A stretch of 64,000 nucleotides of DNA. It comes from Fibrella forsythiae. GTDB lineage: Bacteria; Bacteroidota; Bacteroidia; Cytophagales; Spirosomataceae. The notes below the pieces were generated by a model. The model made no database searches. It worked only from the letters and a program-made list of their open reading frames with translations, and was not told the origin of the DNA. The stretch is from positions 248,001 to 312,000 of the forward strand of contig NZ_JAFMYW010000007.1 in the NCBI RefSeq assembly GCF_017353175.1, given 5' to 3'. Both the position numbers and the translations under genes were made by a program. Each line of letters starts with the position of its first letter. Positions within the stretch are counted from its first letter, which is position 1. This document shows positions 53,279 through 62,587 of the stretch, one piece after another.

Positions 53279-53803
53279 ATGAAGCAACCTGAAATCTGGC
53301 TCCGAGGGCCTCTACCGAACATACCTGCCTTGCTGCAACCTGCCGCACATGCGCTCATGCAAGCCTGCCTTGACGCCGAAACGGCCCTGATCGATTTTCC
53401 AGGTACGTTGCTCTGGGAAAGTCCCGCCGGGCTGGCCTCGGTGGGGTTTCATCTTCAGCATATAGCGGGTGTTCAGGACCGAATGCTGACTTACGCACAG
53501 CACCTACCGTTGACCGAAGCGCAGTTTGCTTTTCTACAGCAGGAAGGCAATCCAGTCAGCGGCCAGCCATCGGTTGACGAACTATTAGATCAGCTACGAA
53601 GGCAGACAGATCGTTCGGTAACGTACCTGAGTCAGGTTGACCCAGGTACGTTACCTGATTTCCGGCCGGTGGGCCGGGCTGGCCTGCCCTCTACGGTGGG
53701 CGGCCTGTTGTTTCACGCGGCTGAACATTCAATGCGGCATGTGGGGCAACTACTCGTTACAGCGCGAGTGCTGACGTTGCAGGTAAGCCCGCCGTCTGTT
53801 TAA
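53279..53803 (+). CDS. DinB-like four-helix protein
   Basis: 174 residues of the DinB/YfiT fold, putative metal-dependent thiol transferase. Metal-ligand His candidates: GFHLQHIAGVQDRML and LLFHAAEHSMRHVGQLLV. ATG at 53279 is chosen; the earlier frame start overlaps the operator. Two in-frame copies of the repeated motif encode PGTL twice (53402, 53645). The end overlaps the CPBP gene by 47 bases. Confidence 0.85.
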   Translation: MKQPEIWLRGPLPNIPALLQPAAHALMQACLDAETALIDFPGTLLWESPAGLASVGFHLQHIAGVQDRMLTYAQHLPLTEAQFAFLQQEGNPVSGQPSVDELLDQLRRQTDRSVTYLSQVDPGTLPDFRPVGRAGLPSTVGGLLFHAAEHSMRHVGQLLVTARVLTLQVSPPSV

Positions 53804-54566
53804 CCTCCTGATTCCACACCCTGGCTGTCCGGCCTTCCCGTTTCAGCATGCGCAGGGTGAACCAGATCGACAGTGCGATAGTGGCCACCCGGCACGCATT
53901 AGCCATCCACCCGCCCAGGGTCGAGTCAGCTACGGCGAATAGCCCCCACCAGGCGTTCATCAGCATATGAACGGCGATTGGCACCCAAAGGCTTTGCCAG
54001 GTCAGCCATAGCCAGGCAAACCAGAGTGCCCCGGCAAAAGTGACCGCAAATACGCCAGCGGCCTGTACGCCATTATGCGCCTGATACAGATGACCGACGC
54101 CAAACAGTATAGCCTGTGCTCCTACAGCTACCCAGAATGGCCAGCGCCCGTGCCGGAATAACTGCCCGAAAAGAAACGCCCGAAAAACTGTTTCTTCGGC
54201 TAGTGCGGCCCAGAACGAATTTTTGTAGACATCGAGAAGCATTTTTTCCGCCGGAGCATCAACAGGGGTAAGGAAAAGGGAAAAACCGATTAACATGGGC
54301 ATTGTAAAAAGCAGCCCGATCATCAGCCCTTTCAGCGGATTAGCCTGCCAACCCAACTCAGCCAGCACCCGGCGTGGTTTGTGAAGTGCCGCAATGGTAA
54401 GGGCAGGAATGAGTATGTTCCAGACAAACCGGTAAGCCGTTAACCCAAGCAGCGAAAACGTACCGGGCGAGCCGAAACCGAGCGCTTTCATAATGGCATT
54501 TCGACTGAGGTAACCAAACAGGGTTACGCCCAGAATGGTAAGTGTGATGAGCAATGGCTTTTTCAT
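53757..54566 (-). CDS. CPBP family intramembrane metalloprotease
   Basis: A 269-residue membrane protein of the CAAX-protease and bacteriocin-processing family. Motif 1 is EETVFRAFLFGQLFR (Glu-Glu...Arg), motif 2 FGVGHLYQ (His) and motif 3 IAVHMLMNAWWG (His/Asn). About eight helices. Substrate unknown. Convergent with the DinB gene, with overlapping 3' ends. Confidence 0.88.
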   Translation of the reverse strand: MKKPLLITLTILGVTLFGYLSRNAIMKALGFGSPGTFSLLGLTAYRFVWNILIPALTIAALHKPRRVLAELGWQANPLKGLMIGLLFTMPMLIGFSLFLTPVDAPAEKMLLDVYKNSFWAALAEETVFRAFLFGQLFRHGRWPFWVAVGAQAILFGVGHLYQAHNGVQAAGVFAVTFAGALWFAWLWLTWQSLWVPIAVHMLMNAWWGLFAVADSTLGGWMANACRVATIALSIWFTLRMLKREGRTARVWNQEVKQTAGLPATSALAL

Positions 54567-54617
54567 ACGATGTACGTTGATTAAGATTCGGGGACGCTTC
54601 AGGATGATGCGTCGGGT

Positions 54618-55526
54618 TTACCGGCTTAGCGTGACAGACTCCGGCTGTGGCAGCTGATCAGCACCAACGGTCGAGTAGGCCAGCGTCATGGGTGTGGTCA
54701 TTCCCCGGAATTTCTTCCAGTTATTCTGACTACCATATTTGTACAGGTGTGTGGCGAAGACGGGCATTTGCAGAGGTAAAGCCAGGTACGTTCCCTTCCC
54801 CTCGCTCCTCACCCATTGCAAACTGGCCACCACATCGCCGCTGGCAACGATGTTATACGGAGCCAGGTCAACGGTGATCCAGTCGTTATGCTTTTCAGGT
54901 AGCGTTACATATACGTTGCGGGTCAGCAGTGGTCGCATGTTATTGGCTTCATAGATATTTACCCGTAGCGTTACCGACTTGAAATTGCTTTTTACGTAGG
55001 CCCGATACTCGGTCAGTACCGCAGGTTTGCCGGGCAGATTGAACCGGCGGCCAACTTCTGACCCAAGGTTCTGATCAGGCTCTGACCCGATCAGCATATT
55101 GTTCTTCATCCTGGTGTCGATCTTGCTCGATCCGACGGCCTTGCCGGCCGAGGCCAGTACCCGCACCTCGGCCAGTTGCTGTGCCATTTCGGTCAGCACC
55201 ACCGGTACGTTGTTGGCTATTTCGCTTTGAAGTACGGCTACGGTGTACGTACCCGACCCGTAGCCCAGCATACTGAACCGGACCGAGTCGGCTGGGTTGG
55301 TTTCTGGTTTCAGCACCAGCGAGTAGCGGCCCTGCTCGTCCGAAACGGTACCTACTGCGGTACCCGGAATACCGATGTTGACGAAGGCGAGTGGTGTTCC
55401 ATCGCTACGTTGCACACGCCCTGACAAACGGGCACGACTAACGGCGGGTATTGTCTGGGCGTGAGCTAAAAAAATAGTGAGGCAATAGGCTAGAAGCGCG
55501 AGGAGTGTGAATTTCAGGAGCGTCAT
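54618..55526 (-). CDS. Carboxypeptidase-like regulatory domain protein
   Basis: 302 residues, exported (MTLLKFTLLALLAYCLTIFLAHAQ). Residues 35-110 are a CarboxypepD_reg-like beta sandwich (LSGRVQRSDGTPLAFVNIGI, GTVSDEQGRYSL). The remaining part, with LPGKPAVLTEYRAYVKSNF, is typical of Bacteroidota proteins that follow this domain, likely periplasmic or on the outer membrane. Not a receptor; no barrel. Start fixed by the signal peptide. Confidence 0.8.
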   Translation of the reverse strand: MTLLKFTLLALLAYCLTIFLAHAQTIPAVSRARLSGRVQRSDGTPLAFVNIGIPGTAVGTVSDEQGRYSLVLKPETNPADSVRFSMLGYGSGTYTVAVLQSEIANNVPVVLTEMAQQLAEVRVLASAGKAVGSSKIDTRMKNNMLIGSEPDQNLGSEVGRRFNLPGKPAVLTEYRAYVKSNFKSVTLRVNIYEANNMRPLLTRNVYVTLPEKHNDWITVDLAPYNIVASGDVVASLQWVRSEGKGTYLALPLQMPVFATHLYKYGSQNNWKKFRGMTTPMTLAYSTVGADQLPQPESVTLSR

Positions 55527-55716
55527 GGCGTTACTGTTTTCAGGGTCGGTCTGTCTGTGACCAACGATGCAAACCTCGTCTGCGGACCTTGAGCTGGCAA
55601 CTGCTCTGGAGTCAGATACGGGCTTTATCGGCCCAGATAAGGCTGACAGATCGCTCAATTGGCGCGAAATGCCTTAATTCTTGCCTGAAATACGGCCCGG
55701 TTTTTACCTTTGATCA

Positions 55717-56655
55717 ATGACCGATGTGCCCTCCATCCCGCTCAACTTCCGTACCCGACTGCAATGGAAGCCTTTTCTGCTGCTCACACTGGTTGGTATC
55801 CTGTTGTATCAGCTGATGACCCTGCAGCGTACCGAAGGCAGCGATTTTGAACCGCTCCGACAGGGCAACGTGTGGCATTACCTGAAGATGCTGTTCGGCT
55901 ACTACTACCTGTTTGAACTGGTATCCGTCCTGATCTTCGTCAGGCTGACACTCTGGTATGTCGACGTGCTAAAACTTCATAACCTGGAACCCTCATTGGG
56001 CGCAGTTGTACGGTATGAGCTCCTCTTTTTACCGTTGTTTCTGGTAAGTATCCTTGTGTTCGGACCCATTACCAACACGCTCCGCTACCTGGTTCTGTTT
56101 TACCCTAATTATGAGTGGACAGCCTATTTCCCGGAGTATTTTTTCACCGGGCGCATGTACGCCAATTACCTGCTTCCCTTTCTGATTGTGGGGTATGGAT
56201 TCGTCAACATCAACCTTTTCCTCGACTACAATGCGTATCAGCAACAGCAACTCAACCGGCTGCGCAACCAATCGCCTACAGGTACGTTGACAGGCCTGGT
56301 TACCCCCGCCTACCCTACTCATATCGATGCCAGCGATGCGGAGGGCGAAACACGGATACCAGTGGCCGGTATCTGGTATGTTGAGGTTGAAAACAAAAGC
56401 TACATGGCCTACACCACCGGACGTACCTATCAACTTCGGAAAACGTTGAGCGAACTGGAAGCCGAACTGAACCCGGCACAGTTTTTTCGGATCAACCGGT
56501 CGGTGCTGCTTAATCTGGCGTACCTAAAGAACTTCTCATTCTGGGAAAACGATAAATACATCCTTCGCCTCACCGACAACAAAACAGAGTTTGTGATCCA
56601 GCGCACTCGCCTTAAGGAACTGAAAGAGCGAATTGGCAGTGAGCCTGCGCATTAA
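55717..56655 (+). CDS. LytTR-family DNA-binding protein with membrane domain
   Basis: 312 residues. Four likely membrane helices (FLLLTLVGILLYQLMTL, YYYLFELVSVLIFVRLTL, LLFLPLFLVSILVFG, LLPFLIVGYGFVNINLFL) precede a cytoplasmic LytTR domain at about 200-310 (GIWYVEVENKSYMAYT, LSELEAELNPAQFFRINRSV, LKELKERIG). It may sense a membrane signal and act on nearby genes directly. No cognate kinase in the window. Confidence 0.88.
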   Translation: MTDVPSIPLNFRTRLQWKPFLLLTLVGILLYQLMTLQRTEGSDFEPLRQGNVWHYLKMLFGYYYLFELVSVLIFVRLTLWYVDVLKLHNLEPSLGAVVRYELLFLPLFLVSILVFGPITNTLRYLVLFYPNYEWTAYFPEYFFTGRMYANYLLPFLIVGYGFVNINLFLDYNAYQQQQLNRLRNQSPTGTLTGLVTPAYPTHIDASDAEGETRIPVAGIWYVEVENKSYMAYTTGRTYQLRKTLSELEAELNPAQFFRINRSVLLNLAYLKNFSFWENDKYILRLTDNKTEFVIQRTRLKELKERIGSEPAH

Positions 56656-56793
56656 TCGGGAGGTTTACCGATGGACGTTCCTACGGTCGGAGCTACTGTA
56701 AAAAAATGGAGAAATAACAGCCAGGAATGCATCAATAGCAGGAAACGGTACGTCTTTAGTGTGCCTTCAACGCTTGTTCGCTTCTCGTCACTC

Positions 56794-57549
56794 ATGAAAA
56801 AGATTATCTCATTCTGCCTGATCAGCCTGTTAACTATCAGCGGCCACTTCGCCTACGGACAGGCTGGTACTTCTCAGAAAGCAACAGATGTACTACGCCT
56901 TGTGCTGACCAGACTACAGGCAATCCGGCACGTCAGTTACACCTATTATCGGGATGTGAATTACGTTTCAGAAAGCTATAGAAATGAGCTGTCGGGGACC
57001 ACGTTCATTGACTTCCAGGCTCCCAAAAATGAGCTGGGTTTTGGCTTTCAGCTCGATAGTGATACCTATAAGCAGGTGTATGATGGGGCTGTCTATTTTA
57101 TGCTGAACAAAAAGGAAAAGACCATGGATGTACAGAAACAGCCGAAGCGCAACGACTTTGCCTCCTTTTCGTTCTTTGTCAACTCGCCCGTCTCGCTCAG
57201 GACAGCGCTGGCGGCGATTATAGCGGATGAGACAGTGGCTAAAACCCTGCGTGACACGCTGGTCGGTTCTGATCCCTGTCAGTTAGTCCGCTTCACCTTG
57301 CCCAGTAAGACGATTGGCAACCTGGGTAGTCTGACCAGCCTGACTACCCAACGATCAATCATTTACAGTCTTTATATACGCACAAAAGACCACCTGCCGG
57401 TACAGGTAATTCAGACAAACAATATAACGCCAACCGATTACGTCCTGACCCGATTCTCAAATTATATCATCGATGGTGTTCGCCCGGAAGCAAACACATG
57501 GCACTATTTTATGCACGTAAATGAGTACAGAGCGACTATTCATAACTGA
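56794..57549 (+). CDS. Secreted protein of unknown function (LolA-like half-barrel possible)
   Basis: 251 residues. Signal peptide MKKIISFCLISLLTISGHFAYG. The sequence then alternates beta strands (SYTYYRDVNYVSESYRNELS, YKQVYDGAVYFMLNKKEKTM), resembling periplasmic DUF2092/LolA-type proteins. No enzyme motif. 138 bases after the LytTR gene, same direction. The frame extends upstream to 56671, which would add a non-signal stretch. Confidence 0.65.
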   Translation: MKKIISFCLISLLTISGHFAYGQAGTSQKATDVLRLVLTRLQAIRHVSYTYYRDVNYVSESYRNELSGTTFIDFQAPKNELGFGFQLDSDTYKQVYDGAVYFMLNKKEKTMDVQKQPKRNDFASFSFFVNSPVSLRTALAAIIADETVAKTLRDTLVGSDPCQLVRFTLPSKTIGNLGSLTSLTTQRSIIYSLYIRTKDHLPVQVIQTNNITPTDYVLTRFSNYIIDGVRPEANTWHYFMHVNEYRATIHN

Positions 57550-57602
57550 CGCGCCTGTATACGATGCCGTTCGGGTAAAGGGAACACCGATCGTGTTGGC
57601 GT

Positions 57603-58553
57603 CTACAACCAGTTTTTCTTCTTGAAGAAATAGTAGGTAAGACCCGACGAAACCGCCATCAGCCCCAGCGCAAACAGGTAGCCGAAGCGCCAACTCAGTT
57701 CGGGCATGTCGGCGAAGTTCATCCCGTAGATACTGGCAATAAGTGTTGGCGGCAGCAGCACCAGCGACAATACGGTGAAGATCTTGATGATGTTATTCTG
57801 CTCCAGATTCACCAGACCAAGAAAGGTGTTCTGCAGGAATTCGAGCCGTTCGAAAATGAAATTCGTGTGATCGATCAGCGAGTTGATATCCTTGATGACG
57901 ATGCGTAACCGGGCCTGCTCTTCCGACGTAAACCAGCCGTCAGACCGAATCATGGCCGATATAACACGCTGTTTATCAACCACGTTCTCACGAATAGACA
58001 TAGTCAACTCCTGGTAATCATTGATTTGCAGCAACATTTCCCGATCCAGTTTCGCATCCAGATCAAGTTGCTTGTTAATGGCTTTCACCCGCGACGACAG
58101 CGATTCGACCAGATCGGCGTCGTAATCAATGCGCGATTCAAAGATGGCGATCATGATCTGGCCACCGTCTTTAAACGTCGTTCGCTTCGACTTGATTTTC
58201 TTCACCATATCGGCAAAGGTTTTCAGATCGGCGAAGCGGTAGGTGAACAAGACATCGTCTTTCAGCAGGAAGTTGACCGGCACCGTCCTGTATTCCTGAT
58301 CGCGGGCAGGAATCAGGAAGTTTGAGTTGGCTACCAGCAGGTCATCTTCCTCAATGTAGCGCGAGCTACTCTCGATCTCAGACTGTTCCTGTTGCGACTG
58401 AAAACTAACGTCGAATTTGTCTTCTACACTCCTGATTTCATCGGGCGTAGGATTCTGGAGATCCACCCACAGGGTACGTTCGGTATCCTGAAACGAGTCG
58501 ATGTCCCGAATTTTACGAACGGCCGTTTCATCCTGCTGAAAAATACGAATCAT
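57603..58553 (-). CDS. corA: CorA-family magnesium/cobalt channel
   Basis: 316 residues. The channel signature YGMNFADMPE follows the first of two C-terminal helices (VLSLVLLPPTLIASIYGMNF). The large N-terminal cytoplasmic domain has the usual PTPDEIRSVEDKF and the long stalk helix. The basic end (FKKKNWL) is typical. The start lies 23 bases after the MFS gene stop. Confidence 0.92.
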   Translation of the reverse strand: MIRIFQQDETAVRKIRDIDSFQDTERTLWVDLQNPTPDEIRSVEDKFDVSFQSQQEQSEIESSSRYIEEDDLLVANSNFLIPARDQEYRTVPVNFLLKDDVLFTYRFADLKTFADMVKKIKSKRTTFKDGGQIMIAIFESRIDYDADLVESLSSRVKAINKQLDLDAKLDREMLLQINDYQELTMSIRENVVDKQRVISAMIRSDGWFTSEEQARLRIVIKDINSLIDHTNFIFERLEFLQNTFLGLVNLEQNNIIKIFTVLSLVLLPPTLIASIYGMNFADMPELSWRFGYLFALGLMAVSSGLTYYFFKKKNWL

Positions 58554-58575
58554 ATACCAGAGCGAGCGTCGGCCG

Positions 58576-59799
58576 TTATACCAAATCAGAGGTTCGGGCG
58601 GGCTTTAAACGATTTCTTACGATCAATAGGTACCCCACCCCTACTACTGCAAGGCCAGCAGCAATACCAAACGCTGCAACGAGGGCCTGAGCAGCCATGT
58701 TGGTAAAGAACCAGCCTGCCGCCAATGCGCCCAGTCCGATGCCCAGTTCAAGCGCAATGTACAGGGTAGCCATGGCCCGGCCTCGAGTGGCCTCGTCGCT
58801 CAGATCAACCGCCCAGGCCTGCAAGGTGGGTGAATTCATTCCCCATGCCATGCCGTATACAATGGCCGAGCTGTAGAATAAGGCAACAGAATTAGTCACG
58901 GCCAGCATCACCAGTGAAACGGCCAGTACTACCGTGGCTACAATCATCACCGGGATTCGACCGTAGCGGTCCGACGATTTAGAAAACAACAGCCGAACCA
59001 CCAACGACGCCAGCGTATAGACAGCAAAGAACCAGCCTTTATTGGCTACACCTACTGACTGGCTTAGCGCCGGGGCCAGAATGATAACAACGCCCGACGC
59101 AAACGAATTGAGTAGCTGCACGAAAAAAGGTGGTAAAACCCCCATATCAAACCATTCGTCTGAGCGTAACTTAAACAGACTCAATCGAAAAGGCTGGCGA
59201 TTCTCCAATGTTTCGGGCAACCGGAGCAGAATACCGATCGACATCAGGGCGAAGCCCGACGAAGTATAGAACATAACGTTCATGCTGGCATTATTCACCA
59301 GAAAACTGCCAATCACCGGCCCGAGCGACATACCCGTTGCGGTAAATAAACCCAGTGCTCCCATGGCCTCGCCCCGGCGGTCGGCCGGTACGACGTCGGC
59401 CACGTAGGCCGATGTTGCCGTTGGTTTAGTGCCGGTTGAAAAGCCGTGAACCAGGCGGAGGGTTAAGAAGCCGGCAACGGTAATCAAGAATGGGTAAAGC
59501 AATCCGCAAAGGAAACAGACAATTGACCCGAACGCCATTACCGGAACCCGGCCGACAGTATCCGTTATCTTACCGCTAAACGGACGTGAAATGCCAGCTG
59601 TCAGGGTGAACAGGGCAATGATCAGACCGATGTATTCGCGTCCGCCCAGGGTAGTGAGGTACTCGGGCAGTTCGGGAATCATCATCGAAAAGCTGGCCGA
59701 GAAGAGGAAGTTGCTCAAACAGAGCAGCCAGAATGGCAGCGTATACAGTGATGGAGCGGCAAGCGAAGCAGAATCAGTTCGGTGCAGTTGAGTTGGCAA
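58576..59799 (-). CDS. MFS transporter (drug-efflux type)
   Basis: A 407-residue inner-membrane transporter with twelve helices. Motif A occurs as SRPFSGKITDTVGRVPVM and again in the second half as RLLFSKSSDRYGRIPVMIV; GFSTGTKPTATSAYVADVVP is typical of YfcJ/Arabinose-efflux-like members. Substrate unknown. Upstream of corA on the same strand. Confidence 0.88.
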   Translation of the reverse strand: MPTQLHRTDSASLAAPSLYTLPFWLLCLSNFLFSASFSMMIPELPEYLTTLGGREYIGLIIALFTLTAGISRPFSGKITDTVGRVPVMAFGSIVCFLCGLLYPFLITVAGFLTLRLVHGFSTGTKPTATSAYVADVVPADRRGEAMGALGLFTATGMSLGPVIGSFLVNNASMNVMFYTSSGFALMSIGILLRLPETLENRQPFRLSLFKLRSDEWFDMGVLPPFFVQLLNSFASGVVIILAPALSQSVGVANKGWFFAVYTLASLVVRLLFSKSSDRYGRIPVMIVATVVLAVSLVMLAVTNSVALFYSSAIVYGMAWGMNSPTLQAWAVDLSDEATRGRAMATLYIALELGIGLGALAAGWFFTNMAAQALVAAFGIAAGLAVVGVGYLLIVRNRLKPARTSDLV

Positions 59800-59880
59800 G
59801 CTGTATTGAGTTTATGGATGCCAGAGGTTAGATACCGGATTGTAGCCTGTTCGATAGCTAATCTTCTGGCGCCCAACATT

Positions 59881-60450
59881 CTAGTAGTAATCTTCGCGGT
59901 CGTAGGATGAGCCGAAGTCATCGTCAGAATCACGGAAACGGGTAACTCCTGCCGCTTTAAAGGTGAGGGCTTTTTTGAGAATCATTACCTGGCCTGCGTG
60001 ATAGATATCGTGATTGATGATCCCATGCAGCAGGTCATAGTAGGTATAATCGCGCCCTGGAACAATTTCTTCCAGGAAATCGTCTTCATCGCGTTTATCG
60101 AGTTCATTGATCAATTCTTCCTGACTGAGGCTTAATTCCATCTGAAGGGCTTCCCACTCAAAATCGTCGATCTTCTCGGGAAGTTGACCAAAGTTCTTTT
60201 CGGGCGTCAGAATATCGAACTCCCCATCACCCTGCATTTTTTTCACGCAGAAGATGCGCCAGCTAGTCATGTGAAATAACAGTTCGGCAATTGAGTGTGT
60301 GTTGGGCGAGATCCGCAGGCTAGCCATTTCGGGCGTCACGTCGCGCATGACCTCGGCCACAGAAGGACCATGCCAGGCTTCTTCGCCTTCATACGTTGTA
60401 TTCAGCAAATCAATGATTCGCAGGAGCTCGTCGTTATTGGGTTGTTCCAT
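59881..60450 (-). CDS. DinB family protein
   Basis: 189 residues of the DinB/DfsB-like fold. SIAELLFHMTSWRIFCVKKM and LLHGIINHDIYHAGQVMILKK contain the His ligands of a metal site. A second DinB-type gene is at 53279, only distantly alike. The stop falls at the window of the MFS upstream region, so the two may be co-transcribed. Confidence 0.87.
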   Translation of the reverse strand: MEQPNNDELLRIIDLLNTTYEGEEAWHGPSVAEVMRDVTPEMASLRISPNTHSIAELLFHMTSWRIFCVKKMQGDGEFDILTPEKNFGQLPEKIDDFEWEALQMELSLSQEELINELDKRDEDDFLEEIVPGRDYTYYDLLHGIINHDIYHAGQVMILKKALTFKAAGVTRFRDSDDDFGSSYDREDYY

Positions 60451-61001
60451 TTGTGCAGAACGTTACTTTTTTAGTACTAACTATCTATTTATCAGATTTT
60501 TATCAGTCGACCATGCGGTTATTTCTCCACTTTTATCCCCACACTGGCGGTTATCGGCCACTTTGTGTGTGTTGCAGATGCCTTCTTTCATCCGGAGCGG
60601 GTATAGCCCTCCGGGTGATAGACAGCGTCAGACTGACGATCTGTTATGTCTGCAAAGGTAGGGCAATATTGATGGTGTTCCGACAATTTGAGGGCCGGTA
60701 CATACTTTTTGGGACTTCGTCTCAACTCCGTTTATTGAAAGGTAATGGGCCAGGCCTTGCCATTTCGTGAACGGATTAGCACGTTGATCACTACCAGTAG
60801 CTCACTAGTCTGTTTTACGGAACTTCTGGCCTAACTTTTGTGACGACATTCTATTTTGATGAGCACCCGGCCATGAAGCAGGTACGTTTAGTCAACTCTG
60901 AAAACTGGCACGCTACAACCGTATACTGATCAATAAATCGACATTCAGTTTCCTGGTCATTGATCATATACCATCACATTCTCTTGCAAACAAACGTATT
61001 C
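60451..61001. other. Intergenic region with possible structured RNA
   Basis: Between divergent DinB and Wzi genes. No supported coding. 60572-60655 can fold into a closed three-stem structure (described separately). One GGTACGT copy at 60881. Confidence 0.45.
60572..60655. other. Possible structured RNA element (three-way junction)
   Basis: Closing stem TTGCAGA/TCTGCAA (60572-60578, 60649-60655). Inside, TCATCCGGAG pairs with CTCCGGGTGA (60588-60597, 60609-60618), and ACAGCGTCA pairs with TGACG-AT-CTGT (60622-60644). No known family recognised; strand undecided. Confidence 0.3.
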
Positions 61002-62507
61002 ATGCGGCTTCTGATCCTGCTTGCTTTCTGTAGCCTCACAGTAGCAGGCCAAACCCGCAAACCTGTTGGTTATCAGCTTGAACTGGGCAGTTATTTACCC
61101 GTTCAGGGAGAGATTCCTTTCTGGCAACGGGCCAATCAATATGGCATCGTGCCCAGAAGTAACGGCAACCAGTTCGATCCGATTACGACCCTGCGCGGCG
61201 GTATCCGGGTCGATTATTACGGCAAACCCATCACCAAGCTGGATAGTCTCCGGGCTGTTCGGCGGCGGGTCGACTGGGGGTGGGGCGTTGACGCGGTCCT
61301 GAACAGCGCGAATATGAATCGGGACGTAGCGATTATTTTTCCTGAGGCATACGCAAAGGTGGCCTATCGCGGGGTGGAGTTGTATGCTGGCCGACGCCGT
61401 GAGATCGTTGGTCTGGTTGATTCAACGGTCTCATCTGGCTCGTATATCTGGTCGGGTAATGCCCTACCGCCCCTAAAAATCCAGCTAGGCACCAACGGCT
61501 GGCGACCACTCGGCAGCTTTCTTTCGATAAATGCTTTTTTTGCCCAGGGCTGGTTTGAGTATGAACGGTTTATCAAAGGGTCTATGCTCCACCAGAAAGC
61601 ACTTTACCTGCGGTTGGGTAAGCCTTCGTGGAAAGTCTGGCTCTACGGCGGCATGAATCACCAGGTGCAATGGGGCGGTAATAACGAGACGTTGCCCGGC
61701 CAGTTTATCAGAAACAGTCAGCTCCCGGCCAGCTTTCATGACTACATAGATGTTGTACTGGGCAATAGTCTTGGCAACCGTACCCTGGATTCAACCAAGT
61801 ACAGCCCGTTTGATTCGGGAAATCGTATTGGCAACCACCTGGGCACCGTTGATCTGGGCATGACGATTCGTACCCGTGCGTTTGATGTGCTGCTCTACCG
61901 CCAGAGTATTTACGAAGACGGGTCGTTGTTCTACCTGAGCAACATTGAAGATGGTTTAAATGGACTCCGCATCCAGAATAAACGCCCGACTCACCGCAGA
62001 CTACGGCTCAACAAAGTGGTGTTTGAATTCCTGAATACGTTTAGTCAGGGTGGCGATACCTTTGAAAATGAAGAGGGCAGTAAACGTGGCCGCGATAATT
62101 ATTTCAACCACGGACAGTACCGCGATGGCTGGTCATCATTTGGTCGTACCATTGGCACTCCCTTCATTGCCCCGTCAACGGATCTGGCCGCCCGATTTCC
62201 CGCGGCGTTCTTCACCAACAATAACCGTATACACATGTATCATATTGGCCTGGCCGGGACGCTCGCCCCACGCGTAGGGTTTATTGGCAAGTTTTCGTAC
62301 AGCCAGAATGCAGGTACGTATGATGTGCCCTTCACAGCCACACAATTCTCTGGTTTTGTCGGGCTCGTGTCTCAACTCAACTGGCTGGGTGGAACGTTGC
62401 TCAGCACAACAGTCGCGTACGATAAAGGTGATCTGTATCCCGAGAATCTTGGCCTATATGTTAGCCTGAAAAAGCAAGGCCTCATCAGGTCGAGGTTTAC
62501 CCGATAG
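61002..62507 (+). CDS. Capsule assembly Wzi family protein
   Basis: A 501-residue outer-membrane barrel. Signal peptide MRLLILLAFCSLTVAGQ. The blocks GYQLELGSYLPVQGEIPFWQ, RGGIRVDYYGKPI, AYAKVAYRGVELYAGRRREIVG split at 20 residues as AYAKVAYRGVELYAG and RRREIVG, and the terminal repeated strands fit the Wzi barrel that attaches capsular polysaccharide. ATG at 61002 begins the signal peptide. Confidence 0.85.
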   Translation: MRLLILLAFCSLTVAGQTRKPVGYQLELGSYLPVQGEIPFWQRANQYGIVPRSNGNQFDPITTLRGGIRVDYYGKPITKLDSLRAVRRRVDWGWGVDAVLNSANMNRDVAIIFPEAYAKVAYRGVELYAGRRREIVGLVDSTVSSGSYIWSGNALPPLKIQLGTNGWRPLGSFLSINAFFAQGWFEYERFIKGSMLHQKALYLRLGKPSWKVWLYGGMNHQVQWGGNNETLPGQFIRNSQLPASFHDYIDVVLGNSLGNRTLDSTKYSPFDSGNRIGNHLGTVDLGMTIRTRAFDVLLYRQSIYEDGSLFYLSNIEDGLNGLRIQNKRPTHRRLRLNKVVFEFLNTFSQGGDTFENEEGSKRGRDNYFNHGQYRDGWSSFGRTIGTPFIAPSTDLAARFPAAFFTNNNRIHMYHIGLAGTLAPRVGFIGKFSYSQNAGTYDVPFTATQFSGFVGLVSQLNWLGGTLLSTTVAYDKGDLYPENLGLYVSLKKQGLIRSRFTR

Positions 62508-62527
62508 CTCAGGTACGTTGCTTTTAA

Positions 62528-62569
62528 ACGTAAAAAGTCGCCTCCGGTGCCGGAGGCGACTTTTTACGT
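62528..62569. terminator. 20-bp bidirectional terminator
   Basis: 62528-62547 and 62550-62569 pair perfectly (GC core flanked by AAAAA/TTTTT). Between convergent Wzi and YbbR genes; a GGTACGTT copy directly precedes it (62512). Confidence 0.85.
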
Positions 62570-62587
62570 AAGCGGTCATTTCAGCCA

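Noticed and set aside
60299-60770. Plus-strand frames of 105 and 120 codons across the DinB start and the gap
   Set aside because: One is antisense to the DinB gene; the other runs over the predicted structured segment and has no protein character.
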